Assembly (NCBI GenBank): GCA_031281895.1
Contig: JAITET010000012.1
Coordinates: 1 to 15,236 of the forward strand
Origin: Puniceicoccales bacterium
Lineage (GTDB): Bacteria > Verrucomicrobiota > Verrucomicrobiia > Opitutales > JAIRKQ01
Reading direction: 5' to 3'
Length of the DNA stretch: 15,236 nt
A model generated the notes under the pieces. That model made no database searches, was not told where the DNA came from, and saw only the letters and a program-made list of their open reading frames with translations. Position numbers and translations under genes: made by a program. This document shows positions 1 to 7,542 of the stretch, piece by piece. Position 1 is the first letter of the stretch. Each line of letters starts with the position of its first letter.

Positions 1-272
1 TGTTCGAGCGATGCAAATTCTAGTAAAATGTTAATTTCATCTGCTGCTTTTTTTAAATTTTCCACACTTGCCAGTTTTCGTTTGAGAGCGTGTAATTTGC
101 TGCCCGTTTCCTTTGCCAGAAATTGATTGTCCCAAAAATTAGGAGCAGACATACTTTCTTCCATTTTGCCGATTTCATATTTTACATTATCGATGTCTAA
201 AAATGTCGATAGGGTTTTGATACGATCGTTGATCGCATTGGCCGCCGATAAAAATTCTGACAATTCTTGCAT
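1..272 (-). CDS. prfB: Peptide chain release factor 2, N-terminal part (cut by window edge)
   Basis: Ninety codons are open from an ATG at 272 to the left edge. The protein begins MQELSEFLSAANAINDRIK and continues with a charged helical region containing SAPNFWDNQ, which matches the N-terminal helical domain of RF2 (family pattern PDVWNEPE or similar). RF2 reads UGA and UAA stop codons and releases the finished peptide from the ribosome. The GGQ and SPF motifs lie outside the window. Residues 25-26 (Leu-Asp) align without a gap to the E. coli Leu25-Asp26 pair, where the autoregulatory +1 frameshift occurs, but here the codons are TTT TTA GAC in one continuous frame with no internal stop. No good Shine-Dalgarno precedes the ATG. 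The gene lies 168 bp downstream of the response regulator and probably has its own promoter. Identity is from recalled family sequence, not a search. Confidence 0.85.
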   Translation of the reverse strand, partial: MQELSEFLSAANAINDRIKTLSTFLDIDNVKYEIGKMEESMSAPNFWDNQFLAKETGSKLHALKRKLASVENLKKAADEINILLEFASLE

Positions 273-329
273 TACGAAATTCCGTTACCCTAAAAATCAC
301 CCTAGGAAAAATTTCTTCCAATGCCAGCC

Positions 330-358
330 ATATCATTTAAACATCGGCATATTGCCAA
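330..358 (-). promoter_or_regulatory. Possible sigma-70 promoter for prfB
   Basis: On the minus strand TTGGCA (353-358) is followed after 17 bp by TGATAT (330-335). The -35 matches 5 of 6 consensus bases and the -10 only 3 of 6. It would give a leader of about 50 nt before the prfB start at 272. A small palindrome, GGCATATTGCC (346-356), overlaps the -35 and spacer and could be an operator. Weak evidence from pattern alone. Confidence 0.3.
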
Positions 359-408
359 AAATTCGATACAATTAAGCATTGGAAATATTCTGCCGGTTTC
401 AGGGAGGA

Positions 409-433
409 CAGGTTGAGCATTTCCTTCAACCTG
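409..433 (-). terminator. Perfect 8-bp stem hairpin after the response regulator
   Basis: CAGGTTGA (409-416) and TCAACCTG (426-433) form a perfect 8-bp stem with a 9-nt loop, 7 nt beyond the regulator stop codon (441-443). No T-run follows on the minus strand, so this is not a canonical intrinsic terminator. It could be a U-tract-less terminator, an RNA 3'-end stabiliser or a processing site. The stem is directly visible; the role is inferred. Confidence 0.45.
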
Positions 434-440
434 ACGAAGG

Positions 441-1688
441 TCAATTCTGACTTTCAATTGAAAAAATACCGGCATCCCCTGTTCGTAAACTTTCGCATAG
501 GAATTTTTTGTCCATATTTTCAACTTGCAAAATCTGGCCTGGGTAAAAAATTACAGCATTTTCACAAAAATTTCGCAATTCCCGTATGTTTCCTGGCCAT
601 TTATATGTTGTCAATATTTTCATCACTTCGGGAGAAATTTCGACCCCATGGAGGTCGTTCGATTGGGCGAAGATTTTAATATAGTGGTCGAGGAGCAATG
701 GAATGTCTTCCACCCTCCTGCGCAAAGGGGGTAATTCTATGGTAACAACATTTAGGCGATAGAGCAAGTCTTCGCGGAATAGTCCCTGATCAACGAGCTT
801 CTGGAGATTTCGATTAGTTGCACAAACTATGCGAACGTCGACGGAAATGTTTTCTGAACTACCCACCCTGTTGAAGGTTTTGGTCTCCAAAAAACGCAGC
901 AGTTTTATTTGGGTTTGGATATCGATTTCTCCGATCTCATCGAAAAAAATTGTCCCCCCATTGCTCGATTCGAATAGCCCAATGCGCCTACTATCTGCAC
1001 CGGTAAAAGCACCTTTCTCATGCCCAAACAACTCACTTTCTAGCAAATTTTTTTGTAGGCTGGCACAGTGTATGGCCGTAAAAGGTTTGGAGACACGCTT
1101 GCTAAAGTAGTGGACAACATTTGCAAATAGTTCTTTGCCCGTTCCCGTTTCCCCTTCCAGGAGGACCGTCGCCCTAGATTGGGCAACCTTTTTTATTTTT
1201 CCTAAAAGATCCGTAATCACTTTGGACTTCCCCACTATCATATCCGGAGAAAATAAACTGTCCAGGGAAGCATTCTTTTTAGTTGGTGAAATGTCACCGG
1301 GAACACCTTTTTTACTGTGCTGGTTGTTTCTGTTGACAAGTGCATGCCGCATTAGCATTTCCAACTTTGCAAAATCCAACGGCTTGGTTACAAAATCATA
1401 GGCTCCATGCTTAATTGCTTCTACCGCCGTTTCCACCGATCCATAGGCTGACATCATTATGCATATGGGGTTGTACGGCCTACGCAAAGCCTCATCGACG
1501 ACGAACATACCATTTTTCCCCGCCATGCGCAAATCTGTCAAAATGATATCAAATTTTTCATTCTTCATCAGGTTGACAGCCTCATTGAAGTTCGTCGCAA
1601 AGAAAACTTCATATTCATCATTGAACAGTTGTCCCAGTGTATCACGGGTATTTTTTTCGTCATCAACTATCAATAGGCTAGGAAGCAT
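441..1688 (-). CDS. NtrC-family sigma-54 response regulator lacking the DNA-binding domain
   Basis: A 415-residue regulator. Residues 1-120 are a receiver domain with acidic pair Asp9-Asp10, phosphoacceptor Asp52 (ILTDLRM), Ser80 and Lys102. Residues about 150-385 are a sigma-54 AAA+ domain with Walker A GETGTGKE (179-186), the sigma-54 contact loop GAFTGA (226-231), Walker B IFFDE (247-251) and WPGNIREL near the end. It should couple phosphorylation to ATP-driven opening of sigma-54 promoters. The protein stops about 45 residues after WPGNIREL, so the usual Fis-type helix-turn-helix is missing. DNA-binding-less members are known, such as Helicobacter FlgR and, as I recall, chlamydial CtcC. 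Its ATG lies inside the end of the RND pump gene (11-bp overlap), so it is probably translationally coupled as the last gene of the efflux operon. No histidine kinase is in the window. The receiver has Ala where DLRMP normally has Pro. Confidence 0.93.
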   Translation of the reverse strand: MLPSLLIVDDEKNTRDTLGQLFNDEYEVFFATNFNEAVNLMKNEKFDIILTDLRMAGKNGMFVVDEALRRPYNPICIMMSAYGSVETAVEAIKHGAYDFVTKPLDFAKLEMLMRHALVNRNNQHSKKGVPGDISPTKKNASLDSLFSPDMIVGKSKVITDLLGKIKKVAQSRATVLLEGETGTGKELFANVVHYFSKRVSKPFTAIHCASLQKNLLESELFGHEKGAFTGADSRRIGLFESSNGGTIFFDEIGEIDIQTQIKLLRFLETKTFNRVGSSENISVDVRIVCATNRNLQKLVDQGLFREDLLYRLNVVTIELPPLRRRVEDIPLLLDHYIKIFAQSNDLHGVEISPEVMKILTTYKWPGNIRELRNFCENAVIFYPGQILQVENMDKKFLCESLRTGDAGIFSIESQN

Positions 1689-4600
1689 CCTCCTTTATGT
1701 CTCTAGCAAAAAATGGAATCTTGTCCAAGACTTTTTCCTGAAAATCTTCGAAATATAGGTAAATTACAGGAAGTATGAATAATGTTATTATCTGCGAAAT
1801 TATCAAACCTCCAATTACGCATAGACCAAGGGGCCGCCGGGAAGCTCCATCGGCTCCCCATCCCACGGCCAACGGTATCTGGCCCATTACGGCAGCCAAT
1901 GTTGTCATTATGATAGGGCGAAACCTCTCCAAACATGCCGTATGGACAGCTTTTTCTTTGCTCATGCCTTCCTTCTGGCGAGCAATGGCGAAATCAATCA
2001 TAAGAATTCCGTTCTTCTTAACTATGCCCAGCAGCATGAACAGGCCTATAAATCCGTATAACGACAGTTCCATACGAAAGATCATCAATGTTAGGAGCCC
2101 CCCGACCATCGCTACCGGCAACGCTGACAGTACGGTCAATGGATGAACATAGCTCTCATACATGATTCCTAGAATTATGTACATCACAAATATCGCAAGA
2201 ACTAATAGCGTTATTATGCTCGAAGATATTTCCCTAAATGTTTTAGCTTCCCCTTCGAAAGATCCGATGATATGTTTCGGGACAATTTTAGAAGCCGTTT
2301 GCGTTACGAATTTTATGGCTTCCCCTATGGGATATTTAGGATGCAGGTTAAAAAATATGGAAACCGATGGAAGATTTTTCGTATGATTTACCTGGGTTGG
2401 TCCCAATGTTTCCTTGGCCGTTGCGACGGTTTTAAATGGCAATAGCTCCCCGCTATCACTCCGAAAATACAGTGAATTTAAATTATCGGCATTTTGACGA
2501 AAAATATCATCACTTTCAACGATGACCTTATATTGGCGAGTCTGTGTTTTAATTTGATAGCAATAATTTCCGGAATAGGCCTGCTTCAGCATGTTTTCGA
2601 TGGAATACACATTTACCCCGTAGCGTGCTGCCTGGGACCGTAAGTAGTCTATGGAAACCTGGGGACTATTGATTAACATATCCGTTGACACGCTGATAAA
2701 ACCCGGATTTTGCCTCATTCCCCCTACGAGCTCTCCCGCACATTTATATAGTGCATCCGTGTCCATTCCCGATAGGACATAGGCATATTTACCCTGGCTG
2801 GTACTTACGGCACCGGTGTTCACGGATAGGGTTGGCATTGGGCGAACAAATGCCAATACACCCGGAACGGCATACAAATCACGCATTAACAGCTGCGATA
2901 TGGTTTGAATTTTGGGACGTTTTTTGTCCTTCAATACACAAACTGCCAACCCCTGATTACCAGGGAACATTCCCGTTAGACCTGTCACTGACATTGTTTT
3001 ATCCACGTAGGGATTTTTTCTCAAAATGCTATTAATTTGCGTCTGGTAGCCTTTCATTTGGGCAGGAGATGTCCCTTCCTGAGCAATAAACATACCCATC
3101 ATATTACCACTATCCCCCTCCGGCAGAAATGTTCTCGGCAAAGCTGCGAATGTCAGGAATGTGCCCAGCAAGCTTACCACCCAAACTATAACTGACAATC
3201 TTTTATGGGCTATGCACCAGTCAAGTGCCTTACTATAAACTTTTAAAAATTTATGTTCCAGGTTGTAGGACGCTATTTCTAGTTTTGTTTTATTTTTCTT
3301 TTTTATTGGCTTCAACATTCGGGCACACATCATCGGTGTCAATGTCAATGAAACCACACCGGATGCCAAAATGGCCACCACAATGGTTATGGAAAATTCT
3401 CTAAATACCCGACCAATCTGTCCAGGCATGAAAACGAGAGGGATAAAAACAGCCGCGAGGGATAAGGTCATCGACAAAATCGAAAAACTAATCTCCTTTG
3501 CTCCTTCGATGGATGCCTTTAGGGGACTTTCTCCGAAATCTTCCATCCTTCGTATCATATTTTCCAAAAATACGATGGCGTCGTCCACGAGGAAACCAAC
3601 GGCAAGGGTCAGAGCCATGAGGGATAAGTTGTCGATGGAGTAATTTAACATTCGCATGACAACGAATGTAATCAACAGAGACAGAGGTAGTGCGACGATT
3701 GGTATAATCGTTTCCATAGGCCGACCAAGAAACAGAAAAATTACACCGACGACCAAAATAAATGCTACTACCAATGTCTGCTTTACGTCCCTTATGGATT
3801 CTACTATGGTCTTAGACCTATCATACATTTTTATCAAATTAACGGAACCGGGGACTTGTTCCTTAAAAATTGGTAGCAGTGCGTTGATACTTTTCGCCAA
3901 TTCTATGGTGTTAGCTCCCGCTGCACGGGAAACCGCAAGGATTACGGATGCATTGTAATTTCCTTCGTGGCCAGATTGCCAGAAACCAGCGGAAAAGTCA
4001 TCGGTTTCTAACTTATCGATACACTCTGCAATGTCTTTCAAATAAATCGGAGCATCATTCCTATACGCCACGATTAGGTTTAAATAGTCACTTGCGTTTT
4101 CCAGTTGACCATTTGGTTTTATCACGAGGGTTTTGGTCGCATCTTTTAATTGGCCAGTAGACAAAGAAACCGTCCCTGTCTGGACAGCTTTTATAACATC
4201 ATCGACGGTTATTCCTCGATTGTAGAGTTTTTCATTGTTTACCAATATTTTTACTGCCCTTTGAACACCATAGACGGTAACATCCGATACGCCTTTAAGA
4301 ACTTTTATGCGTTGTGCAATTTGATCCGATGCGTAATCGTAAAGATCTCCTCTGGTCATCGTATCGCTCGTCAACACCAGATAATAAATTGGTTGGCTGT
4401 TGGGATCTGTTTTTTCAAACACCGGAGGAGTTGGCATGTCCCTCGGAAGGGAACCAGTTGCCCTGGAAATGGCCGATTGCACATCTATAGCTGCCCCATC
4501 GATACTTTTGTCTAACGAAAATTGTAAAACAATCCTTGTTCCACCCTGGGAGCTTGAAGATGTGATCATTTCAAGTCCCTGAATCTTCATGAATTCTTTC

Positions 4601-4806
4601 TCCAGTGGGGATGCAACATTTGCTGCCATTGTTGCGGGATCCATGCCGGGAAACATGGCTCGTACCTGTATGACTGGGTAATCCACGGCGGGCAAATCAC
4701 TAACCGGCATTGCCCGATAGGAAAATATGCCAGCAATTGTCAGCATCAAAGTCAACAAAATCGTCAAAACTGGACGTCTAATAAAAGGTTCAGATATACT
4801 TTCCAT
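1678..4806 (-). CDS. RND multidrug efflux pump, HAE1 family (MdtB/MdtC/AcrB-like)
   Basis: A 1042-residue inner-membrane transporter, full length for the family. It uses the proton gradient to push drugs or other amphiphiles through a periplasmic adaptor and an outer-membrane channel. Residues 1-35 hold the first membrane helix after a typical SEPFIRRPV start. The proton-relay pair Asp408-Asp409 sits in VGFLVDDAIVFLEN (TM4), matching AcrB Asp407/408. The lysine partner is in GIVKKNGILMIDFA (Lys931, TM10), and Arg963 with Thr968/969 in RFRPIIMTT match the remaining relay residues. Large periplasmic loops lie at about 35-340 and 560-860. The sequence around DVQSAISRATGSLP looks closer to MdtB/MdtC than to AcrB, but there is one pump gene, so a homotrimer is likely. 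It starts 2 bp after the adaptor gene and overlaps the regulator. No Shine-Dalgarno is seen, so coupling is likely. Substrate is unknown. Confidence 0.95.
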   Translation of the reverse strand: MESISEPFIRRPVLTILLTLMLTIAGIFSYRAMPVSDLPAVDYPVIQVRAMFPGMDPATMAANVASPLEKEFMKIQGLEMITSSSSQGGTRIVLQFSLDKSIDGAAIDVQSAISRATGSLPRDMPTPPVFEKTDPNSQPIYYLVLTSDTMTRGDLYDYASDQIAQRIKVLKGVSDVTVYGVQRAVKILVNNEKLYNRGITVDDVIKAVQTGTVSLSTGQLKDATKTLVIKPNGQLENASDYLNLIVAYRNDAPIYLKDIAECIDKLETDDFSAGFWQSGHEGNYNASVILAVSRAAGANTIELAKSINALLPIFKEQVPGSVNLIKMYDRSKTIVESIRDVKQTLVVAFILVVGVIFLFLGRPMETIIPIVALPLSLLITFVVMRMLNYSIDNLSLMALTLAVGFLVDDAIVFLENMIRRMEDFGESPLKASIEGAKEISFSILSMTLSLAAVFIPLVFMPGQIGRVFREFSITIVVAILASGVVSLTLTPMMCARMLKPIKKKNKTKLEIASYNLEHKFLKVYSKALDWCIAHKRLSVIVWVVSLLGTFLTFAALPRTFLPEGDSGNMMGMFIAQEGTSPAQMKGYQTQINSILRKNPYVDKTMSVTGLTGMFPGNQGLAVCVLKDKKRPKIQTISQLLMRDLYAVPGVLAFVRPMPTLSVNTGAVSTSQGKYAYVLSGMDTDALYKCAGELVGGMRQNPGFISVSTDMLINSPQVSIDYLRSQAARYGVNVYSIENMLKQAYSGNYCYQIKTQTRQYKVIVESDDIFRQNADNLNSLYFRSDSGELLPFKTVATAKETLGPTQVNHTKNLPSVSIFFNLHPKYPIGEAIKFVTQTASKIVPKHIIGSFEGEAKTFREISSSIITLLVLAIFVMYIILGIMYESYVHPLTVLSALPVAMVGGLLTLMIFRMELSLYGFIGLFMLLGIVKKNGILMIDFAIARQKEGMSKEKAVHTACLERFRPIIMTTLAAVMGQIPLAVGWGADGASRRPLGLCVIGGLIISQIITLFILPVIYLYFEDFQEKVLDKIPFFARDIKEDAS
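1689..1696 (-). promoter_or_regulatory. Strong Shine-Dalgarno directly abutting the regulator ATG
   Basis: The minus strand reads AAAGGAGG immediately followed by ATG (1688). This is the best Shine-Dalgarno in the efflux operon, yet its spacing to the start is zero, where 5-9 nt is normal. It lies within the coding end of the pump gene. Either initiation here is deliberately poor or coupled, or a downstream codon such as the TTG at codon 6, just before the receiver VDD motif, is used. Confidence 0.5.
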
Positions 4807-4808
4807 AT

Positions 4809-5987
4809 TTACTTGGTCGTTGGATTTTTCTCCGCAATTTTCCTATTTTTTTCTAAATTTTCTCCAAAAGAGTTGGGTTGTGTATCGGGCATTTCTATAA
4901 CCTTCATTCCAGGGGCCAACATCAATTGTCCTCTCATGACTATGGTTTCTCCCTCACTAACTCCATTTTTAATCACCAGCATGTCTCCGTGTATCTGTCC
5001 GATTTCCACCAGTCGAAATTCAACCGATTTATCTTCTTTGATTATAAAAACATACCGGCCCTGTTGTCCAAGTTTTACAGCTTCTGCGGGGACTAAAATT
5101 GAATTTTTTGCTACGGTTAGCAAAAGTTTGGTACGCACGGATTGCCCCGGCCAAAATTTATGTTCCGGATTCTCCATCAGCGCCCTTAGCTTTATGGAAC
5201 CCGTTCTCCTATCTATGGAATTATTGATGAAGTCAAGGTATGCTTCCCCTTTGACTCCATCGTTTGAAATCGGAAAAACTTCCATTTTTAAACTTCCTTC
5301 TTCAAGGTTGAAAAACCTTTGTAAATCATAGAAATCATTCTCGGATATGCTGAATTCAACATACAGTTGATCGACATTCTCTACGGTTACCAATGGCTTG
5401 TTGGTGGACATCGCTCCAATGACATTTCCAACATCCACCAGGTATGCCCCGGTGATACCGCTTATGGGAGACACTACGTTGCAATGCTCCATATCGATTT
5501 TTGCCTGCGTAACCTGTGCATTTGCCACATCAACACTGGAAATATCCTGCTCTACCTGTGTCTCATATGCTTCATACTGTTGTTGGGCAATATAATTCTG
5601 CGGGAGCAATGCCTTTGAGCGTTCCAGTTGTGCAATATCGACCTTCAGCTTTGCTTTGGCAGCCATCAGTTGAGCTTCCGCCCTCTTCAAATTTGCTTCG
5701 TATATGCGAGAATCTATCGCATACAAAGGATCGCCAACCTCTACCTTTTGCCCTTGCCTAAAGTTTACGGCGACTATTTGACCACTGACCTGGGAAACAA
5801 TAGCAACTGATTCGGACGCTACACAACTTCCAATGGCTTCGATGTAAAGAGGAAGATCTGCAACTGTTACCTTCGCTGACACCACCGACGTCGGAGGACG
5901 TGCTGCTTGTTTTCCCCGTCCACACCCACCAATAAGTATCAGGCACATTGATGCGATCAACACATAAAAACTTTTTAAAACTTTCAT
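4809..5987 (-). CDS. RND periplasmic adaptor (membrane-fusion protein), lipoprotein
   Basis: A 392-residue MdtA/AcrA-type adaptor linking the RND pump to its outer-membrane channel. Residues 1-21 are a signal peptide with lipobox IGGC, giving lipidation at Cys22 and anchoring in the inner membrane. The order is the usual one: a beta-barrel strand start (VTVADLPLYIEAIGS), the first half of a lipoyl/biotinyl domain (SGQIVAVNFRQGQKVEVGDPLYAID), and a helical hairpin of about residues 110-165 (KRAEAQLMAAKAKLKVD onward). The second lipoyl half follows (VVSPISGITGAYLVDVGNVI), then beta-barrel and membrane-proximal domains ending near GMKVIEM. The C-terminal 25 residues are polar and probably disordered. 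It lies 10 bp after the channel gene and 2 bp before the pump gene. No Shine-Dalgarno is visible. Function is secure; substrate is unknown. Confidence 0.94.
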   Translation of the reverse strand: MKVLKSFYVLIASMCLILIGGCGRGKQAARPPTSVVSAKVTVADLPLYIEAIGSCVASESVAIVSQVSGQIVAVNFRQGQKVEVGDPLYAIDSRIYEANLKRAEAQLMAAKAKLKVDIAQLERSKALLPQNYIAQQQYEAYETQVEQDISSVDVANAQVTQAKIDMEHCNVVSPISGITGAYLVDVGNVIGAMSTNKPLVTVENVDQLYVEFSISENDFYDLQRFFNLEEGSLKMEVFPISNDGVKGEAYLDFINNSIDRRTGSIKLRALMENPEHKFWPGQSVRTKLLLTVAKNSILVPAEAVKLGQQGRYVFIIKEDKSVEFRLVEIGQIHGDMLVIKNGVSEGETIVMRGQLMLAPGMKVIEMPDTQPNSFGENLEKNRKIAEKNPTTK

Positions 5988-5997
5988 TATCTATTAA

Positions 5998-7440
5998 CTA
6001 TTGTTGTATATTATTTTTACTCTCGAAATTTACTATCCCTACGGCATAGGCTAAATCAACCACTGCCACCGATAAATTATTTTTCGACACCACCGTCTGT
6101 TTCCTAGCCGATGCCAATTGCGTTTGTGCTGCCATTAGATCACCAAATGAAGAAAGCCCTTCCTTATATGCAATTATAATAGAATCAAAGGACTCTTGGG
6201 CAGATTGTTCATAGTTTCTTGCAGCGCTAAGCTGTTTTATGGCAGACTTGAATGCATAATATTTTGCCCAAACGTCGGAAGCGATGGACAGTTGCATTCG
6301 TTTTAGTTCCTGTTCTGCATTTTTCAAGGCAGCCCGAGATTCAATGATATCGTACATGTTATTAAACCCATCGAATATGGTCCATCGCAAGGATGCGTAG
6401 ATGTTAAAATTATTAAAGGACTCATTTTCACCGCGGAACCACTTCCTATTTCCAGCCCCACCGATAACCAATTCGGGCAACAGTTTTGAGGAATTAGTCC
6501 ACGTTATATCCTTTTTGGCCTTGATAATCGAATATTGGGCCAACATATCCTGTCGCGTTTGCATCGCTCCAGCTATTAAATCTTGGACATTAATATCCAA
6601 GTCACCAATGTCATTTTCATCATTGGATTGAACGATTTGTATGGCTTCAGAAACTGGTACTCCTATTGCAATTGCCAAATTTGCTCGGGCTAGCTCGACG
6701 TGTGCCTTGGCATTTTCAAGGTCAAACTCCGCACGTGACCTATTGGCTTTCGCCTGTAAAAAATCTTGTATGTTGGATAATCCGGCCTGATTTTTTATGA
6801 AGGCGGCATCGTATGCCACAAATGCATCGTCCAAATTTCTTTGACTGGCTTCGACTGTTTCTTCCGCAGAGTCCAATGCAAAATAACCTCTCTGAACTTC
6901 GTATGCTAAAGTTTGTAAATCCCGATTATGTTGATAATTTGCAGCATAGAGCAATTGCCTGGCTGCATCTGCGTATTTGGTATGTCCTCCAAATTGGAAG
7001 ATGGAATATTGTATTTCAATGGCCGGATAAAATGCCGTTGCGGAATTTTTCAATCCGAGAGTATTAGTTTCTAATTTCTCCGCTACACCGGAAATTGTTA
7101 CCTTTGGGAAAAAAATGCTGGCTGCTTTTCCACTTTGTGCTGCTGCTATGCGGGCCGCTTGCCAACTTTTCTTCGTGGATGGATTATTTTCAAATGCAAT
7201 GTCAAGCAGCATCGGTAAATCCAATGCCGAAGCAAATGACTCTGGGACAAAATTGGTATTGCTATATTTTTGCAATTGCCGCTGCTTCACCTGATTTTCT
7301 TTAACTGGTGGGTCCCAAAAGGCATCATTCTTCTTCGATACTCCACTATCGATGGTACCACATCCAACAAGCAATCCTATGGATACACTCACCAAGAATA
7401 GGTTACATAACTTACAAAAAAACTTCTCGATGACAACCAT
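5998..7440 (-). CDS. TolC-family outer-membrane efflux channel, lipoprotein (NodT/OprM-like)
   Basis: A 480-residue outer-membrane factor, the exit duct of the tripartite pump. Residues 1-26 form a signal peptide with lipobox LVGC and lipidated Cys27, as in OprM-type channels. Two internally similar halves follow, each with long helices rich in Ala, Gln and Glu (for example YEVQRGYFALDSAEETVEASQ and WAKYYAFKSAIKQLSAARNYEQ). Each half also has aromatic strand segments (AFYPAIEIQYSIFQFGG and NIYASLRWTIFDGF). The second-half motif AYKEGLSSFGDLMAAQTQL is typical of the family. It is the first gene of the operon and lies 10 bp ahead of the adaptor. The ATG at 7440 sits only 7 nt after a good -10 box, so the message may be leaderless. 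An upstream ATG near 7461 is out of frame. Confidence 0.93.
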   Translation of the reverse strand: MVVIEKFFCKLCNLFLVSVSIGLLVGCGTIDSGVSKKNDAFWDPPVKENQVKQRQLQKYSNTNFVPESFASALDLPMLLDIAFENNPSTKKSWQAARIAAAQSGKAASIFFPKVTISGVAEKLETNTLGLKNSATAFYPAIEIQYSIFQFGGHTKYADAARQLLYAANYQHNRDLQTLAYEVQRGYFALDSAEETVEASQRNLDDAFVAYDAAFIKNQAGLSNIQDFLQAKANRSRAEFDLENAKAHVELARANLAIAIGVPVSEAIQIVQSNDENDIGDLDINVQDLIAGAMQTRQDMLAQYSIIKAKKDITWTNSSKLLPELVIGGAGNRKWFRGENESFNNFNIYASLRWTIFDGFNNMYDIIESRAALKNAEQELKRMQLSIASDVWAKYYAFKSAIKQLSAARNYEQSAQESFDSIIIAYKEGLSSFGDLMAAQTQLASARKQTVVSKNNLSVAVVDLAYAVGIVNFESKNNIQQ

Positions 7441-7447
7441 CTCGGCT

Positions 7448-7476
7448 AAGATACTTTTTCATAAATTGAAAGTCAA
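7448..7476 (-). promoter_or_regulatory. Sigma-70 promoter of the efflux operon
   Basis: On the minus strand TTGACT (7471-7476, 5 of 6) is followed after exactly 17 bp by TATCTT (7448-7453, 4 of 6). The expected start of transcription, 6-7 nt further on, falls on or next to the ATG of the channel gene (7440). It is housekeeping-type, not a sigma-54 promoter, although the operon encodes a sigma-54 activator. Confidence 0.55.
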
Positions 7477-7480
7477 ATCT

Positions 7481-7500
7481 TTTAAGCATATTTAAGCACA
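7481..7500. repeat. Tandem 10-bp direct repeat in the divergent control region
   Basis: Two adjacent decamers, TTTAAGCATA (7481-7490) and TTTAAGCACA (7491-7500), differ at one base. A 10-bp period puts both copies on the same helix face, which suits cooperative binding by a regulator. They lie just upstream of the efflux -35 box (7471-7476) and also upstream of the probable kdsD -10 box (7519-7524). Repeat seen; operator role inferred. Confidence 0.5.
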
Positions 7501-7518
7501 TTTGTCTCGCCTCAAAGG

Positions 7519-7524
7519 TATTAT
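7519..7524 (+). promoter_or_regulatory. Possible -10 box for kdsD
   Basis: TATTAT matches 5 of 6 of the -10 consensus and lies 18 bp before the GTG start at 7543. No acceptable -35 sits at the right distance (7495-7502 is a poor match). If real, the promoter is weak or activator-dependent, which would fit the tandem repeat just upstream. Confidence 0.3.
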
Positions 7525-7542
7525 TTTTTATGGGATTTTGAA

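Noticed and set aside
195..203. Programmed +1 frameshift in prfB
   Set aside because: Codon-by-codon reading shows a continuous frame with no internal stop at or near codon 26.
273..440. Sigma-54 (-24/-12) promoter upstream of prfB, prompted by TTGGCA and TGGCTGGCA on the minus strand
   Set aside because: The GG and GC elements are not at the required 12-bp register (the nearest pair is 8 bp apart), so the pattern fails.
7441..7542. Sigma-54 promoter ahead of the efflux operon that its own regulator could activate
   Set aside because: No TGGCAC-N5-TTGCA-like element is present on either strand; a sigma-70-like promoter fits better.
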